Source: Arthrobacter echini (GTDB lineage Bacteria > Actinomycetota > Actinomycetes > Actinomycetales > Micrococcaceae). From it: 64,000 nucleotides of DNA. Below are positions 44,494 through 52,497 of this stretch, piece by piece. Both the position numbers and the translations under genes were made by a program. The notes beneath the pieces were generated by a model that made no database searches, was not told the DNA's origin, and saw only the letters and a program-made list of their open reading frames with translations. The stretch lies in the NCBI RefSeq assembly GCF_008107445.1, contig NZ_VSLD01000007.1, positions 107,552 through 171,551 of the forward strand, written 5' to 3'. The first letter of the stretch is position 1. The number at the start of each line of letters is the position of its first letter.

Positions 44494-46293
44494 CTACTGG
44501 GCGACCGACCAGTCCCAGAAGTTCCACCAGACACCCATCTGGTTCGGCATGTACTCGACACCCGAGATGTTGTCGCTGTACGCGTCGACCCCGGGCACCT
44601 GGAACAGCGGGATGCCGTACTTCGAGTCCCAGATCAGCTTGTCGATCTTGACCTGCAGGGCATCCTGCTCGGCCTCGTCGGTGGTGACGATGAGCTCGTT
44701 CATCAGCTCGTCGGCCTCGGGGCTGGAGAAGCCGTTGAAGTTCGAGCCGTTGCCGGACTTGAAGATCTGCGGCACACCTGCAACGCCGACACCCGAGTTG
44801 ATCCAGCCGAAGATGGTCGCGTCGTAGGTCCCGTTGCCCAGGGCTGCACCCCAGTCGGAGGCACCGAGCCCGCCGTCGACCACCTTGAAGCCGGCCTTCG
44901 CGGCGGACTCCGCGATGAGGGTGTAGGAGTTCAGGCGGTTCGGGTTGTCCCGGTTGTACATCAGGCGCACCTCGGGGGTCGCCCCGTCGAGCAGCTCCTT
45001 GGCGCCCTCGATGTCCACCTCCGCGTAGGCGTCCGAGCCATTGCTGCTGGCCGCGTCCTCGTAGGCCGCCTGATCCGTCAGGAACAACTGGGAGTCCAGC
45101 GGCACCGCGTCCGGGTTGATCTTCTTGATGATCGTGTCGACGAGCTGCTGGCGCGGCACCGTCTTCATGAAGGCCTCGCGCACATCGGCGTCCTTGAACA
45201 CACCGCTGAAGTTCAGGTCCAGGTGGTCGTAGGACAGCTGGTTGCCCTGCTCCACGGTCACGCCGTCGAGCGCTTCGAGCTGCTCCACGGTGTCGGCCGA
45301 GGCCTGCGGGGCGATGATGTCCACCTCGCCGTTCTGCAGCGCCTGGATCTGCGCGGGAGCCTCACCGATGTAGCGCACGGTGATCTCGTCCACCTTCGGC
45401 TCCGGACCCCACGTGTAGTCCTCGTTGCGCACCAACGTCATGGACTGGTCCGGCGTGATGCTGGAGGCGATGAACGGCCCGTTCGAGAGATAGAGGCTCT
45501 CGTCCTCCGGCAGCGACTTCGTGTCGAAGCCCGCGTTCCAGAAGTCCGCGAGGTCCTGAACCTCGGGACGCTCCTCCGGATTCTCGGGATCCCCGGCAGG
45601 CTCGGTCTTGATGAGCTCGATCAGCGCGTCCTCGTCCGCGAGGCCGCCCTTCTCCGCCACGACGTGCGCCGGAGTGGAGATGCCCGCCTCACCGGTCATG
45701 TCACCGAACGCCACCATGTAGTCGGCGTAGGGCTCCGAGTAGTTCAGGGTGATGGAGCGCCCGTCCTCGCCGATCTCCGGCAGTTCGGTCAGCGCAAGAC
45801 CGCTCGTGTCACCGGCGTAGTCGAAGTAGGTGGTCCCGGACACCGGTTCGCCGGCGTCGTCGGTCTTGGCGTCGTCGAAGTAGCCGGAGCCGATGGCCCA
45901 GGTGAGCAGCAGGTCGCCGCCGTCCACGGGTTCGCCGTCGGACCACTTGACGTCCTCGTTGACCGTGTACTTCACGCTCAGGGGATCCTCCGAGAGGACC
46001 TCCATGGTGCCGAAGTCCTCGTTCTGCACGACCTCGAGATCGTTGTTCACGTAGACGAAACCGGCGTGGGTCGCGTAACCGATCTTGCCGTTGATGTCGA
46101 CGTTGCCCTCGGATGTGTTCGAGTTGAACGAGCTGAAGGCGTTCACCTCGACCACGCGTACATTTCCGCCCGTCGCCTCGCCGTCGTCTGCGCCATCGGA
46201 CGAATCCGTCCCCGTATCGGCAGCGCAGGCACTCAGTGCCAGGGCTGCTACTGCGGCAACTCCCACCGCTTTGGAAGTACGTGTGAAACGCAT
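44494..46293 (-). CDS. Oligopeptide-binding lipoprotein (system 2, OppA)
   Basis: SBP family 5 lipoprotein, 599 aa. The lipobox is LSACAADT. Family features are VKYTVNEDVKWSDGEPVDGGDLLLTW near residue 110, SNGPFIASS, and the terminal IPLFQVPGVDAYS. Start ATG 46293 with GAAGGAGG. It is not a close duplicate of the system 1 OppA (different length and loops), so the two importers probably take different peptides. Confidence 0.92.
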   Translation of the reverse strand: MRFTRTSKAVGVAAVAALALSACAADTGTDSSDGADDGEATGGNVRVVEVNAFSSFNSNTSEGNVDINGKIGYATHAGFVYVNNDLEVVQNEDFGTMEVLSEDPLSVKYTVNEDVKWSDGEPVDGGDLLLTWAIGSGYFDDAKTDDAGEPVSGTTYFDYAGDTSGLALTELPEIGEDGRSITLNYSEPYADYMVAFGDMTGEAGISTPAHVVAEKGGLADEDALIELIKTEPAGDPENPEERPEVQDLADFWNAGFDTKSLPEDESLYLSNGPFIASSITPDQSMTLVRNEDYTWGPEPKVDEITVRYIGEAPAQIQALQNGEVDIIAPQASADTVEQLEALDGVTVEQGNQLSYDHLDLNFSGVFKDADVREAFMKTVPRQQLVDTIIKKINPDAVPLDSQLFLTDQAAYEDAASSNGSDAYAEVDIEGAKELLDGATPEVRLMYNRDNPNRLNSYTLIAESAAKAGFKVVDGGLGASDWGAALGNGTYDATIFGWINSGVGVAGVPQIFKSGNGSNFNGFSSPEADELMNELIVTTDEAEQDALQVKIDKLIWDSKYGIPLFQVPGVDAYSDNISGVEYMPNQMGVWWNFWDWSVAQ

Positions 46294-46631
46294 TCCGCCT
46301 CCTTCTTCGTCGTGTGGTTCCAACGTCACGCGGTGTTGCATGACAGCCGACGCGCAACCTCTTGGGTGACGCCACTCACATGAGCTAGAGCCTAGGTGCA
46401 GTGGACGGGCAAAGGGTAACCATCAGTGGCAGGCTCGCTCGTTGTTATCGACCTGTGACCAAATTCGGATAACGCCCGGCACGGATCGAGCAGACGCCGC
46501 GCGCAGGGAAGGGGCTTGATCGGTCAGGTGCACCGGTGCTTTGCTTGGTCTCTCCTGGAATGCCCGCCCGGGTGAGCGCCGCCCGTGGACACGGGCGGCG
46601 GATCAGGGGCAGGAACAGGACGTGGAAGCGC
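46294..46631. other. Divergent upstream region, oppA2 / small protein
   Basis: No gene is supported. The oppA2 promoter should lie here; TAGGCT-like sequence on the minus strand around 46390-46400 is the best -10 candidate, without a convincing -35. Confidence 0.35.
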
Positions 46632-46946
46632 ATGGCGTGGCTCTTCGTGGATCAGCACGCTGCCGTCTGGGACGACGACGCCGATGTCCAGGCGGCGATC
46701 GGGGCGATCAAGGCGCGCCTCGACCAGCACGCGGAGGTGCACCTGTCCATCCAGAGCAGGGGCCTGAAGGGGCCGGTGTTCGTGATCACGCGGCAGACGC
46801 AGCTCAGCTCTCCGGAACTGAACAATCGCTTCAACGCCGATCTGTTCGCCGAACTGACCACGCCGAGCGCGCGCAACAGTCCCACCATCCACTGGTTCTC
46901 GGACGGGCGCGGCTTCGTGTCGGAGACCACCAGCCGCCTGTGGTGA
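46632..46946 (+). CDS. Conserved hypothetical small protein
   Basis: A 104-aa soluble protein, MAWLFVDQHAAVWDDDADVQAAI..., ending SPTIHWFSDGRGFVSETTSRLW. No domain is recognised. The start at 46632 is chosen because sequence before it is low-complexity; GGACGTGGAAG provides a weak ribosome site. Convergent with the VKOR gene after 13 bp. Codon use matches the chromosome, so probably an old lineage gene. Confidence 0.6.
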   Translation: MAWLFVDQHAAVWDDDADVQAAIGAIKARLDQHAEVHLSIQSRGLKGPVFVITRQTQLSSPELNNRFNADLFAELTTPSARNSPTIHWFSDGRGFVSETTSRLW

Positions 46947-46959
46947 ATGGGCCTCCGGG

Positions 46960-47598
46960 CTATCCGGTGAAGACGTGGAGGAAGCGGAAGAACACCGAGG
47001 CGCCGACGGCGACGTAGCTCACCGCGATGATCGGGCCCACCCACGCGGCGATCCAGCGGGTGAAAGTCCGGGGTGCCGGGATGACGCCGTGGACCAGATT
47101 CCTCACGGTGGTGAGGATGAGGAGCGGGATCATGGCGGCCCAGACGATCATGCAGTACAGGCAGAGGATGTAGATCTCGAACAGGGCCTGGCTCCACAGC
47201 CAGACGGCGAAGACCGAGCCGAGGGTCACGCCCAGCTGGAGGCCCAGCCAGTACCAGCCCGCCAGGCGCGCCCCGGCGAGGAGCACGACACCGGTGGTGA
47301 TGATGACGCCGAAGCCCACGAGACCGATGAACGGGTTAGGGAAGCCGAACAGCTCGGACTGCCAGGTCTCCATGACCCGGCCGCAGGACACCCAGGGGTT
47401 GATGTCGCAGCTGGTCACGTGATCCGGGTCCCGATAGAGCTCGAGCTTCTCCAGGATGAGGATGCCGGCGGCCAGCCACCCGATGAGGCCCGTGCTGACC
47501 AGCAGCACCCCGAAGGGGATACGGCGGGCGACGACGGGCAGGGCCTCCTCACCGACGCGGCCGTCCACAGGTGGTGCGTCGTGGGTGGTGTTCGTCAT
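46960..47598 (-). CDS. Vitamin K epoxide reductase family protein (VKOR)
   Basis: Membrane quinone-linked thiol oxidase that reoxidises a DsbA partner, replacing DsbB in actinobacteria. Four to five transmembrane helices are visible. The external loop Cys pair is in SCDINPWVSCGRVM and the active-site CxxC is in ILCLYCMIVW. 212 aa from ATG 47598, which has AGAAGGAC upstream; an ATG 18 nt earlier is possible. The DsbA-like gene immediately upstream on the same strand is the expected partner. Confidence 0.92.
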   Translation of the reverse strand: MTNTTHDAPPVDGRVGEEALPVVARRIPFGVLLVSTGLIGWLAAGILILEKLELYRDPDHVTSCDINPWVSCGRVMETWQSELFGFPNPFIGLVGFGVIITTGVVLLAGARLAGWYWLGLQLGVTLGSVFAVWLWSQALFEIYILCLYCMIVWAAMIPLLILTTVRNLVHGVIPAPRTFTRWIAAWVGPIIAVSYVAVGASVFFRFLHVFTG

Positions 47599-47686
47599 AC
47601 GTTGTCCTTCTGCCATGCCTCTAGTTACCCCGCCTCCGACTGCCCGGTCTCCCTCCGCCGTCGCCCTGCATGTCCGGGCAACCGCG

Positions 47687-48364
47687 TCAGTCGGCGATGG
47701 CGGTCTCGATCAGGCTGCGGAACTCCGCCTGGGTGGAGGGTTGGATCTTCCGTCCCTCGAGGAAGAACGTGGGGGTCCCCTCGACGTTCAGGGCGAGCCC
47801 GTCCGCCTTGTCGCTGTTGACGCGCTCCAGGGTGGCCGGATCCGCGATCGCGGCATCGTAGGCGTCCATGTCGAGATCGAGCGAGAGCGCGTACTCACGG
47901 AAGGTACTGGCCCGGGATTCGGGGGTGTGCGCCCATTCGGGCTGCTTCTCGTACATCAGGGAGTGCATCTCCACGAACTTGCCCTGCTGCGCCGCTGCCT
48001 CGACGGCGGCCGCCGATGTCTCGGAGTTGGGGTGCCCCGGCAGAGGGAAGTATCGGGCCACCACGGTGAGATTCTCGCCGTACTCAGCCGTGAGGTCCTC
48101 GACGAGCGGATGGGCCTCGAGGCAGATCTCGCACTCGAAGTCGAGGAATTCCACGAGGACGGCCTTCTCCTCGGGAGCCCGGGACAACCGGTGACTGTCC
48201 TGGCGCACCACCGGCGTCCGCGCTGCCGCTGCCTCCGCAGCCTCTGGTTCATCGGAGCCGAGATTGTTGAGGATGATCACCAGACCCGCGATCAGGGCGG
48301 CAGCGAGGAGCAGGCCGATCGCTATGCGGTTCGGCAGGCTCAGGCCTTTGGCGGGGGTGGACAC
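47687..48364 (-). CDS. DsbA-like thiol:disulfide oxidoreductase, membrane-anchored
   Basis: Thioredoxin-fold oxidase (DsbA/DSBA-like family 4) introducing disulfides in exported proteins. An N-terminal membrane anchor (IAIGLLLAAALIAGLVIIL) is followed by the active site FLDFECEICLEAHP (CEIC) and the cis-Pro loop VEGTPTFFLEG. 225 aa. GTG 48364 has AGAGGAG upstream. With VKOR it makes a complete oxidative folding pair. The secreted Cu/Zn SOD nearby, with a conserved Cys pair, is a plausible client. Confidence 0.9.
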   Translation of the reverse strand: MSTPAKGLSLPNRIAIGLLLAAALIAGLVIILNNLGSDEPEAAEAAAARTPVVRQDSHRLSRAPEEKAVLVEFLDFECEICLEAHPLVEDLTAEYGENLTVVARYFPLPGHPNSETSAAAVEAAAQQGKFVEMHSLMYEKQPEWAHTPESRASTFREYALSLDLDMDAYDAAIADPATLERVNSDKADGLALNVEGTPTFFLEGRKIQPSTQAEFRSLIETAIAD

Positions 48365-48444
48365 GGGTGGATCTCCTCTGGGGGTCGCGGCGATCGTGCG
48401 CCGTACGGGTCGGGTGGCGTGCTTCGGGCCGTGCTCGACGTCGG

Positions 48445-49191
48445 TCAGTGGTCCTGGCAGCAGGCACAGGGTGCGCTGCCGGTGCAGCACGAATCCGGCG
48501 CGGGTGCTCTGCTGCTGTCTGCCTGTCCAACGGGTGCGGGAGCAGCGAAGTTTCCGGGGGCGGGTGCGCAGCAGGCGTCCCCCCGCCACGCGTCCCTGCC
48601 CTCCTTCACGGCCACGGCGGCGATGACCAGGGCCGCGAGCGGGTCCGCCCAGGACCAGCCGAACAGGCTGTTGAGCAGAAGCCCGCCCAGCAGGACGCCG
48701 GAGAGATAGGTGCACAGGAGGGTCTGCTTGGAATCGGCGACGGCGGATCGGGAGCCGAGCTCGCGGCCGGCCCTGCGCTGTGCCCAGGAGAGGAACGGCA
48801 TCACCATCAGGCTGACGGCGGCCAGGACGATCCCCACAAGGGAGTGCTGGGGCTCGGCAGCCCCGAGGAGCGCGCGCACGGCGTCCAGGGTCACGAACGC
48901 GGCGAGGCCGAAGAACGAGAAGGCGATCAGCCGGAGGGCCGTCCGTTCCCGCGCCTCCGGGTCGCGGCCCGCGAACTGCCACGCCACCGCTGCCGCGGAG
49001 AGGACCTCCACGATCGAGTCCAACCCGAAGCCGACGAGTGCGCTGGAGGAGGCGATGGTGCCGGCGCTGATCGCGACGACGGCCTCGATGATGTTGTAGG
49101 TGATGGTCGCCGCGACGAAGAGGCGAATGCGTCGGGTCAGTACTGTGCGCCGCTCAAGAGTCGGTGTCGTCCGCGCGAGGGTGGATGCCAT
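48445..49191 (-). CDS. Cation diffusion facilitator-like metal exporter with Cys-rich tail
   Basis: A 248-aa CDF-like protein with about five to six transmembrane helices. Intramembrane metal-site candidates are GFGLDSIVEVLSAAAV and VADSKQTLLCTYLSG. The usual cytoplasmic C-terminal dimer domain is missing. Instead the tail has CCAP, DSCC and CACCQDH, a probable metal-binding tail. Its start shares one base with the stop of the metal sensor gene (TGATG), so sensor and exporter form one operon. Cadmium, lead or zinc are likely substrates by context; the exact metal is unknown. Confidence 0.83.
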   Translation of the reverse strand: MASTLARTTPTLERRTVLTRRIRLFVAATITYNIIEAVVAISAGTIASSSALVGFGLDSIVEVLSAAAVAWQFAGRDPEARERTALRLIAFSFFGLAAFVTLDAVRALLGAAEPQHSLVGIVLAAVSLMVMPFLSWAQRRAGRELGSRSAVADSKQTLLCTYLSGVLLGGLLLNSLFGWSWADPLAALVIAAVAVKEGRDAWRGDACCAPAPGNFAAPAPVGQADSSRAPAPDSCCTGSAPCACCQDH

Positions 49192-49547
49192 CAGCAGCAG
49201 GCCCTTCCGGCATCGTGGGTGTCGGCGGGACAGTCACAGCCAGGGCCCACCACGGCCACGACGTCGAGCAGGGCTGTCAGGGCCTCCCCCAGCTTCCGGT
49301 CCGCCAGTTCGTAGCGGACCCGGCGCCCCTCGGGCACGGCCACCACGAGCCCGCATCCCCGCAGGCAGGCCAGATGGTTCGAGAGACTCTGGCGGCTCAC
49401 GCCGGCCAGCTCGGCGAGCTCGCTCGGATACGACGGCGCGTCCCGCAGGGCCAGCAGCACCCGCGAGCGGGTCGGGTCCGAGAGGGCGTATCCGAAGCGG
49501 GCGAGGACCGACGACGACGCAAGGGTTTCCACACCTCGATGGTACAT
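49191..49547 (-). CDS. cmtR: CmtR-like ArsR/SmtB metal-sensing repressor
   Basis: Winged-helix metalloregulator, 118 aa. The fold is clear (YALSDPTRSRVLLAL, PSELAELAGVSRQSLSNHLACLRGCGLV). The Cys pair in NHLACLRGCG matches the Cys57/Cys61 ligands of mycobacterial CmtR, which senses Cd/Pb. The tail has GCDCPADTHDAGRACC, supplying further ligands. It would repress the downstream exporter until metal binds. The ATG at 49547 lies inside a palindrome; a GTG 15 nt later is the alternative start. Confidence 0.85.
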   Translation of the reverse strand: MYHRGVETLASSSVLARFGYALSDPTRSRVLLALRDAPSYPSELAELAGVSRQSLSNHLACLRGCGLVVAVPEGRRVRYELADRKLGEALTALLDVVAVVGPGCDCPADTHDAGRACC

Positions 49548-49560
49548 CCGTTTCTGTACC
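49541..49560. promoter_or_regulatory. Candidate CmtR operator palindrome
   Basis: GGTACA and TGTACC arms separated by 8 nt overlap the cmtR start codon and the bases just before it, where TACAGA could be a -10. Placement fits autorepression. Confidence 0.5.
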
Positions 49561-49627
49561 GCGCGGTGGCTCTTCTCGGGACCCGTCAGCCCGCCTAGTG
49601 TGGAGAGCGCACGTCACCAGCTCCGCT

Positions 49628-49666
49628 CATCGCATACCGCCTCGATCACGGAGGCAGTATGCGATG
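49628..49666 (+). other. Strong hairpin in the sodC leader
   Basis: Arms CATCGCATAC and GTATGCGATG (10 bp), one mismatch, then 5 more pairs and a 7-nt loop. It ends 27 nt before the sodC start and just upstream of GAGGAAGG. No + strand gene ends nearby, so it is either a 5'-UTR structure or a protein-binding palindrome rather than a terminator for a known gene. Confidence 0.65.
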
Positions 49667-49693
49667 GGTCCCGGCTTCCGAGGAAGGACAGCG

Positions 49694-50407
49694 ATGAAGG
49701 CTTCCAGCAGGTACGAGTTCCGGCGCACTCGTGGACGTAAGCGCGTCACGGTCTCGGTGGCGGTCCTGGCTCTCGGTCTTGCCGTCGGCTTGTCCGCGTG
49801 CAGTGCCGACGACACCGCTGACGCACCCGTGACGGAGAACGCCGGAGCACCCGTCACCGATGCCGCAGCTCAGGCAACCGCGGACGACGCCGCTGTCCTC
49901 GCGCGGGCCGCTCTCGCCGACGTCGACGGCCAACCACGCGGTGAGGTGGCGTTCACCGAGGCCGACGGATCGCTCACGGTGTCCGTCTCGGCCGAGGGAC
50001 TGGAGCCCGGGTTCTACGGTCTGCATGTCCACGAGATCGGCGAGTGTGCAGCCGACAGTGCGGCACCCGACGACCCCAGTGACACCGGCGCATTCAAGTC
50101 AGCCGGAGGGCACATCCCCGGGGACGGCGCCGATCATCCGGACCACGCAGGCGACCTCCCCACGCTGCTGGTGGGTGAGGACGGCACGGCGACCATGACC
50201 GTGACCACGGATCGACTCGATGAGTCCGTGCTGATGGATGCCGACGGCGCGGCGGTGATGATCCACTCCGAGCCCGACAACTTCGCCAACATCCCGGAGC
50301 GGTATGCCGCCGACGGTCCCGACGACGACACCACCAGCGCCGGCGACGCCGGCGACCGCCTTGCCTGCGGCGTCGCGGAAGGCTCCATCCCGCCGACCGA
50401 CGGCTAG
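49694..50407 (+). CDS. sodC: Cu/Zn superoxide dismutase lipoprotein
   Basis: Extracytoplasmic enzyme dismutating superoxide. The signal peptide has lipobox LSAC near residue 36, then a disordered Ala/Asp-rich linker. The SodC core has copper ligands in GLHVHEIGEC, the metal region AGGHIPGDGADHPDHAGDLP (Cu/Zn His and the zinc Asp) and the last Cu His in AVMIHSEPDNF. The structural Cys pair is IGEC and LACGV. 237 aa; ATG 49694 with GAGGAAGG. Its stop overlaps that of the convergent beta-helix gene. Neighbour of the metal sensor and disulfide pair. Confidence 0.93.
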   Translation: MKASSRYEFRRTRGRKRVTVSVAVLALGLAVGLSACSADDTADAPVTENAGAPVTDAAAQATADDAAVLARAALADVDGQPRGEVAFTEADGSLTVSVSAEGLEPGFYGLHVHEIGECAADSAAPDDPSDTGAFKSAGGHIPGDGADHPDHAGDLPTLLVGEDGTATMTVTTDRLDESVLMDADGAAVMIHSEPDNFANIPERYAADGPDDDTTSAGDAGDRLACGVAEGSIPPTDG

Positions 50408-51861
50408 GAGATCCCCTCGGCGACGCCCTTCCCGCGGTCGGCCCTGATGTCGACACCGGAGGGCGCTGCGCCGGGCGAGGTGAAGTGGACGCCGTCGGAC
50501 CTGTCCCCGCTCGCGTGGATTCCGCCAGCCACGTCCCACAGGCCCACGCTGTCCGCGAGCTCGACGGAGACGACGTCGTCTCCCTGGGTGGCGATGGCAC
50601 CGCCGACGCGTATCTCGTCCACCGCGCCACCGGACTTGATGCTCAGCGCAACGGCCTTGAGGGTCATCTGGACGCCCTTGACCAGGCTCGTCCCCTCGCC
50701 GCCCTGGGTCGTCAGGTCCTTCCTGATGGTCAGCCGCGGCAGCGGACGGGAGAGTTGCACGCCGATCGACCCGTCCGCGTAGGTCTCGATGGACTCGAAG
50801 ATCGCCTCCTCGAGGGAGCCGTCGTACAGGTTGAATCCGCGAGCGCCCTTGCCGTGGGTCCGGACCGGAGCCTTGATCTCCAATGTCCTGATGTCGCTGA
50901 AGTTGACGAAGCCGATGCCGCTGGGGCTGTGGGAGGTGATCGGCTGCTCGGCCGTCCAGGAACGCACATCACCCCAGTTGTCGAGCACCATGTCGTTCTG
51001 GCCGAGCGTCGTCACGGGTCCGTGATTCGTCACCTGGTCGACGATGGCGCCACTGATGACGAAGACCCCGCCGCTGACCAGATCCGCTGCGCCATCGGCG
51101 ATGCCGCCGTCGGTGTAGACCTCGCCGGTGGTGAGCGTCGTGACCCGTAGCGTGCCGCCGGACGCTTTGCCGTCGTCGGTCCCGTGCCCGCCGACGAAGA
51201 CGCCGCTGCCGCGCACCGGGCTCTGCTCGGACCCCACGGTCACATTCGTGATCTCGGCCGTGAGTTCCACATCCGCGTCGGGCTGGCGGTTCCAGACCGT
51301 CAGACCGCCCTGCATCGCCTCGACGCCGAAGCCGCGCGGGCGATCGGTGCGGCCGCGGACGTCGGCGGCGGTGACGGTCAGCGCATCGATGGCAATGTGG
51401 CCGGAGCGGACCGCCTGCGTGGCGACGATCGCCACCTGCCCCACCGTGGTCACGTTGCGCAGGGTGAGCGTGCCCCAGCCGGACTGCGTGACGTCGGCAT
51501 AGACGGCGATCTCGTGCTCGGGCACCGCGATCTCGATGTCCTCGAGCGTGTTGTCCTGCGTGAGCAGGACGCCCTTGGACCCGAATTCGAGGCGGCCACC
51601 GTGCAGCCGGGCGCCGGCGGGGAGCACGACGCGCGGGATGCCGGAGATGGTGCCGGAGACCTCGATGTCCTGTGCGCCGTCGTTGAGCGCGTCCTGCAGC
51701 TCGTCCCCTGCACTGACTGTGTGTGACTCGACGATGGTGACGACCTTCCGGTGAAGTGTCGGATCTGATATTGCCGTGCTGTTCGCTTCCGGTCGCTTCC
51801 TGGCGACCGCTGACAGGAGCCTGTACAGGGCTTCAGCAATCCCGCGCCAGGATTTTTCCAT
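50404..51861 (-). CDS. Right-handed beta-helix repeat protein, unknown function
   Basis: A 485-aa protein made largely of short beta-strand/turn repeats (for example GTISGIPRVVLPAGARLHGGRLEFGSKG, TLTLRNVTTVGQVAIVATQAV), as in pectate-lyase-like parallel beta-helices. No signal peptide or anchor is seen, unlike most such proteins, and no catalytic motif is recognised. The first 40 residues are basic and helical (WRGIAEALYRLLSAVARKR). ATG 51861 is directly preceded by GGAGG, closer than ideal, so the true start may differ. It ends tail-to-tail with sodC, stops overlapping. Confidence 0.7.
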   Translation of the reverse strand: MEKSWRGIAEALYRLLSAVARKRPEANSTAISDPTLHRKVVTIVESHTVSAGDELQDALNDGAQDIEVSGTISGIPRVVLPAGARLHGGRLEFGSKGVLLTQDNTLEDIEIAVPEHEIAVYADVTQSGWGTLTLRNVTTVGQVAIVATQAVRSGHIAIDALTVTAADVRGRTDRPRGFGVEAMQGGLTVWNRQPDADVELTAEITNVTVGSEQSPVRGSGVFVGGHGTDDGKASGGTLRVTTLTTGEVYTDGGIADGAADLVSGGVFVISGAIVDQVTNHGPVTTLGQNDMVLDNWGDVRSWTAEQPITSHSPSGIGFVNFSDIRTLEIKAPVRTHGKGARGFNLYDGSLEEAIFESIETYADGSIGVQLSRPLPRLTIRKDLTTQGGEGTSLVKGVQMTLKAVALSIKSGGAVDEIRVGGAIATQGDDVVSVELADSVGLWDVAGGIHASGDRSDGVHFTSPGAAPSGVDIRADRGKGVAEGIS

Positions 51862-51886
51862 CCTCCGTGGTGGGACATGGACGGAG

Positions 51887-52444
51887 CTACAGAGGTGTCG
51901 GTGCTGCCTGGACCACGATCATCCCTGTGGCACTCAGCCTCGGCAGAAGCCGGAGCTGACGCCGTCGATCCGCCCGATGACCGCAGCCTCCGCCGAGACC
52001 GCAGAAACTACCGGCCCGGAGGGGTGGGTGCGGCAATGTCTGCGGATTCGCCTGACAGATCCACCGTTGAGGCGCACCCCCGTCGGATGGATGGTCCTCG
52101 CCTGCGCTCCAGCGATCGAGGGTCAGCTCGTCGATCAGTTCGAGCTGGAAGAAGCGGCGCTCATGCACCTCGTCCTTGGCCGGCCACGCGTCGTACCGTT
52201 CGACGCCGAGGTCACGCACCACGAACGTCCGTCGACCCGTCTCCTCGAGGACCTCACGCACCACAGCCTCGGCAGGCGACTCCCCCGCCTCCAGTGTTCC
52301 GGCCGGGACCTGCACGCCCGCGATCGCGAGAGCGACGTCGTCGTGCGTGAATACCAGGAGCTGATCGTCGTGAACGACGTAGCCGACGACCTTCTGCACG
52401 AGGCGTCGTCCGGGACGTATCCGTTGTGCTCGCTCGTTTGCCAT
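51887..52444 (-). CDS. Nudix hydrolase with atypical C-terminus
   Basis: The Nudix box is complete: GTLEAGESPAEAVVREVLEETG (GX5EX7REUXEEXGU), with the flanking strands VVGYVVHDDQLLVF and RFFQLELID. It hydrolyses a nucleoside diphosphate derivative of unknown identity. After DRWSAGEDHPSDGGAPQRW the remaining about 50 residues (HPPLRAGSF, LGGGCGHRADRRR) are unlike a folded domain and may reflect a frameshifted or replaced 3' end. Start ATG 52444 is 48 nt inside a longer frame. Confidence 0.7.
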   Translation of the reverse strand: MANERAQRIRPGRRLVQKVVGYVVHDDQLLVFTHDDVALAIAGVQVPAGTLEAGESPAEAVVREVLEETGRRTFVVRDLGVERYDAWPAKDEVHERRFFQLELIDELTLDRWSAGEDHPSDGGAPQRWICQANPQTLPHPPLRAGSFCGLGGGCGHRADRRRQLRLLPRLSATGMIVVQAAPTPL

Positions 52445-52497
52445 TCGCGATCTGCCTTTCGTGTCCCCAGATCGGACCACGCTGATCCTCACCGGCT

